From positions 1 through 6,564 of the forward strand of contig JAUVRF010000102.1 of NCBI GenBank assembly GCA_030597775.1: DNA of 6,564 nucleotides. Direction: 5' to 3'. The notes under the pieces are model-generated. The model saw only the letters and a program-made list of their open reading frames with translations, was not told the DNA's origin and did no database searches. Source of the stretch: Methanobacteriota archaeon (GTDB lineage: Archaea; Thermoplasmatota; DTKX01; GCA-020343715). Below, one piece after another: positions 5,633-6,564 of the stretch. Numbering within the stretch: position 1 is the first letter of the stretch; every line of letters begins with the position of its first letter. Both the position numbers and the translations under genes were made by a program.

Positions 5633-6136
5633 ATGGGTCACAAGGAACACAAGGAACATTCCCTCACTCAAGTGAGATGCGCCGTGCTGACGGTGAGCGA
5701 CACCCGGACCCCCGAGGGCGACACCTCGGGAAGGGCCATCGTTGATATCCTGCGGTCGTTCGGACACGACACGGCCTACCATGGTATAGTGATCGACGAC
5801 ATCGAGAGCATAAGGTCTCGGGTGGGAAGCATCATGGACGACGAGTGGGTCCAGGCCTTGGTGTTGAACGGTGGAACGGGGGTCGCGCGCAGGGATGTGA
5901 CCATCGAGGCCGTCCAACCCCTGATGGAGAAGGAGCTCCCTGGTTTCGGGGAGATCTTCCGAATGCTCAGCTACGAGAAGATCGGCAGCGCGGCGATGAT
6001 GAGCAGGGCCATAGCCGGCACCTACAAGGGCAAGGCCATCTTCTGTATCCCGGGCTCGGAGAAGGCATGTCATCTGGCCGTCAGCGAGCTGATCGGTCCC
6101 GAACTTGGCCACGTGATCTGGGAGGTGATCAAGTGA
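5633..6136 (+). CDS. moaB: MoaB, molybdopterin adenylyltransferase-type protein
   Basis: Archaeal MoaB is known to adenylylate molybdopterin with ATP before metal insertion, the role of MogA in many bacteria. The 167-residue product matches the MoaB/MogA fold: VLTVSDTRTPEGDTSG (18-33), IVIDD (52-56), LNGGTGVARRDVTIEAV (78-94), ELPGFGEIFRMLSYEKIGS (101-119), AMMSRAIAG (121-129) and IPGSEKAC (139-146). The GGTG loop (80-83) and the Asp at 88 belong to the molybdopterin-binding site. The length and the PGFGEIFR motif fit MoaB better than the larger MoeA. The start is set by the Shine-Dalgarno at 5620-5628. The N-terminus has a His/Lys-rich HKEHKEH (3-9) encoded by a 9-nt direct repeat. It follows moaE-moaC by 1 nt and overlaps moeA by 4 nt. 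Confidence 0.94.
   Translation: MGHKEHKEHSLTQVRCAVLTVSDTRTPEGDTSGRAIVDILRSFGHDTAYHGIVIDDIESIRSRVGSIMDDEWVQALVLNGGTGVARRDVTIEAVQPLMEKELPGFGEIFRMLSYEKIGSAAMMSRAIAGTYKGKAIFCIPGSEKACHLAVSELIGPELGHVIWEVIK
6121..6130 (+). promoter_or_regulatory. Full-length Shine-Dalgarno of moeA
   Basis: GGAGGTGATC, a full ten-base complement of the conserved archaeal 16S 3' end, lies 2 nt before GTG 6133, with its GGTG core at normal distance. It decides the GTG start and implies strong translation initiation at the moaB-moeA overlap. Confidence 0.8.
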
Positions 6137-6564
6137 GCAGGGGCAGGCCCTTTCGGACCCTGGTCTCGCTGGAGGAGGCCCTGGAGAGGGTCCTGGCCCG
6201 CGTGGGACCCGTCGATCGGACCGAGACCGTTCCCATCGACGAGGCATTGGACCGGGTCCTTGCCCGGGACATCGAGGCCACCATGGACGTCCCGGGCTTC
6301 GAACGGTCGGCCATGGACGGCTACGCGGTCAGGGCCGAGGACACCTACGGTGCCACCGATATGGAGCCCTTGACGTTGCGACCGATCGGGACCGTTCATG
6401 CGGGAGAGGTCCCCTCGGGGGTCGTGGGCAAGGGTGAATGCATGTACGTGGCCACTGGCGCGATGATGCCAGAGGGCGCTGACAGCGTGGTCATGGTCGA
6501 GTACACCGAGGAGGTCGATAGTGGGACCGGGACCGGGACCATGATCCGGAGGGCCGTCCATCCG
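6133..6564 (+). CDS. moeA: MoeA, molybdopterin molybdenumtransferase, N-terminal part (cut by window edge)
   Basis: MoeA inserts molybdate (or tungstate) into adenylylated molybdopterin, the last common step of the pathway. Only the first 144 codons are here; the frame is open to the last base. Typical MoeA sequence is seen: SLEEALERVL (12-21), VPIDEALDRVLARDI (33-47), VPGFERSAMDGYAVRAEDT (53-71), the HAGE-containing strand (89-92), and ATGAMMPEGADSVVMVE (107-123). D62 within SAMDGYA corresponds to the conserved Asp of E. coli MoeA domain I. GTG 6133 overlaps the moaB stop as GTGA and follows a perfect Shine-Dalgarno. A GGGACC triplet repeat (6523-6540) encodes Gly-Thr three times in a variable loop. 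Full MoeA is about 400 residues, so most of it lies beyond the window. Archaea often carry several MoeA copies, so metal specificity cannot be set from this piece. Confidence 0.93.
   Translation, partial: MSRGRPFRTLVSLEEALERVLARVGPVDRTETVPIDEALDRVLARDIEATMDVPGFERSAMDGYAVRAEDTYGATDMEPLTLRPIGTVHAGEVPSGVVGKGECMYVATGAMMPEGADSVVMVEYTEEVDSGTGTGTMIRRAVHP

Noticed and set aside
5537..6247. Long open frame on the minus strand across moaB
   Set aside because: Opposite clear MoaB and MoeA coding sequence; the translation is Arg/Pro/His-rich with no recognisable domain.
1..6564. CRISPR arrays, tRNA or rRNA genes, insertion sequences
   Set aside because: No regularly spaced repeats, no cloverleaf-like sequence, and no transposase or terminal repeats were seen on either strand.

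Overview
The window is a gene-dense, GC-rich stretch that looks archaeal. Evidence for this: HdrC and HdrB subunits of the heterodisulfide reductase family, TATA-like boxes (TTTTAAATAT before moaA, TTTTATC before hypE), Shine-Dalgarno sites that match the archaeal 16S tail very closely (GGAGGTGATC before moeA), and archaeal-type MoaA, MoaC and MoaB sequences. A methanogen or related Euryarchaeota/Thermoplasmatota lineage with Ni-Fe hydrogenase and Mo/W-pterin enzymes fits best. That lineage placement is inference; the window has no rRNA or other marker.

Left part (1-1949, + strand): hdrC, hdrB and a hydrogenase maturation protease, probably co-transcribed. HdrC has two [4Fe-4S] ferredoxin motifs. 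HdrB has two complete CCG motifs for non-cubane clusters. The protease belongs to the family that trims the Ni-Fe hydrogenase large subunit. Middle part (1975-3601): an unrecognised small four-helix membrane protein on the minus strand, a divergent intergenic region carrying both promoters, and hypE on the plus strand, probably translated from a leaderless message. HypE makes the CN ligands of the Ni-Fe site. This half is therefore about Hdr and hydrogenase electron transfer and assembly.

Right part (3665-6564, + strand): a molybdenum/tungsten cofactor operon with a recognisable promoter and an operator-like dyad over the predicted transcription start. The order is moaA, a moaE-moaC fusion, moaB, and moeA cut off by the window edge. 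Junctions are an ATGA overlap, a 1-nt gap and a GTGA overlap, each with a strong Shine-Dalgarno, so translation is probably coupled. The enzymes cover GTP to cyclic pyranopterin (MoaA, MoaC), dithiolene formation (MoaE), adenylylation (MoaB) and metal insertion (MoeA). MoaD, the sulfur carrier MoaE needs, is not in the window.

The most notable item is the single polypeptide joining MoaE and MoaC, enzymes of different pathway steps, with the key residues of both domains apparently intact. I did not see an entirely new system: no CRISPR array, transposon, tRNA, rRNA or defence island is visible. No gene-free stretch exceeds 300 bases; the longest is 139 bases (2401-2539).
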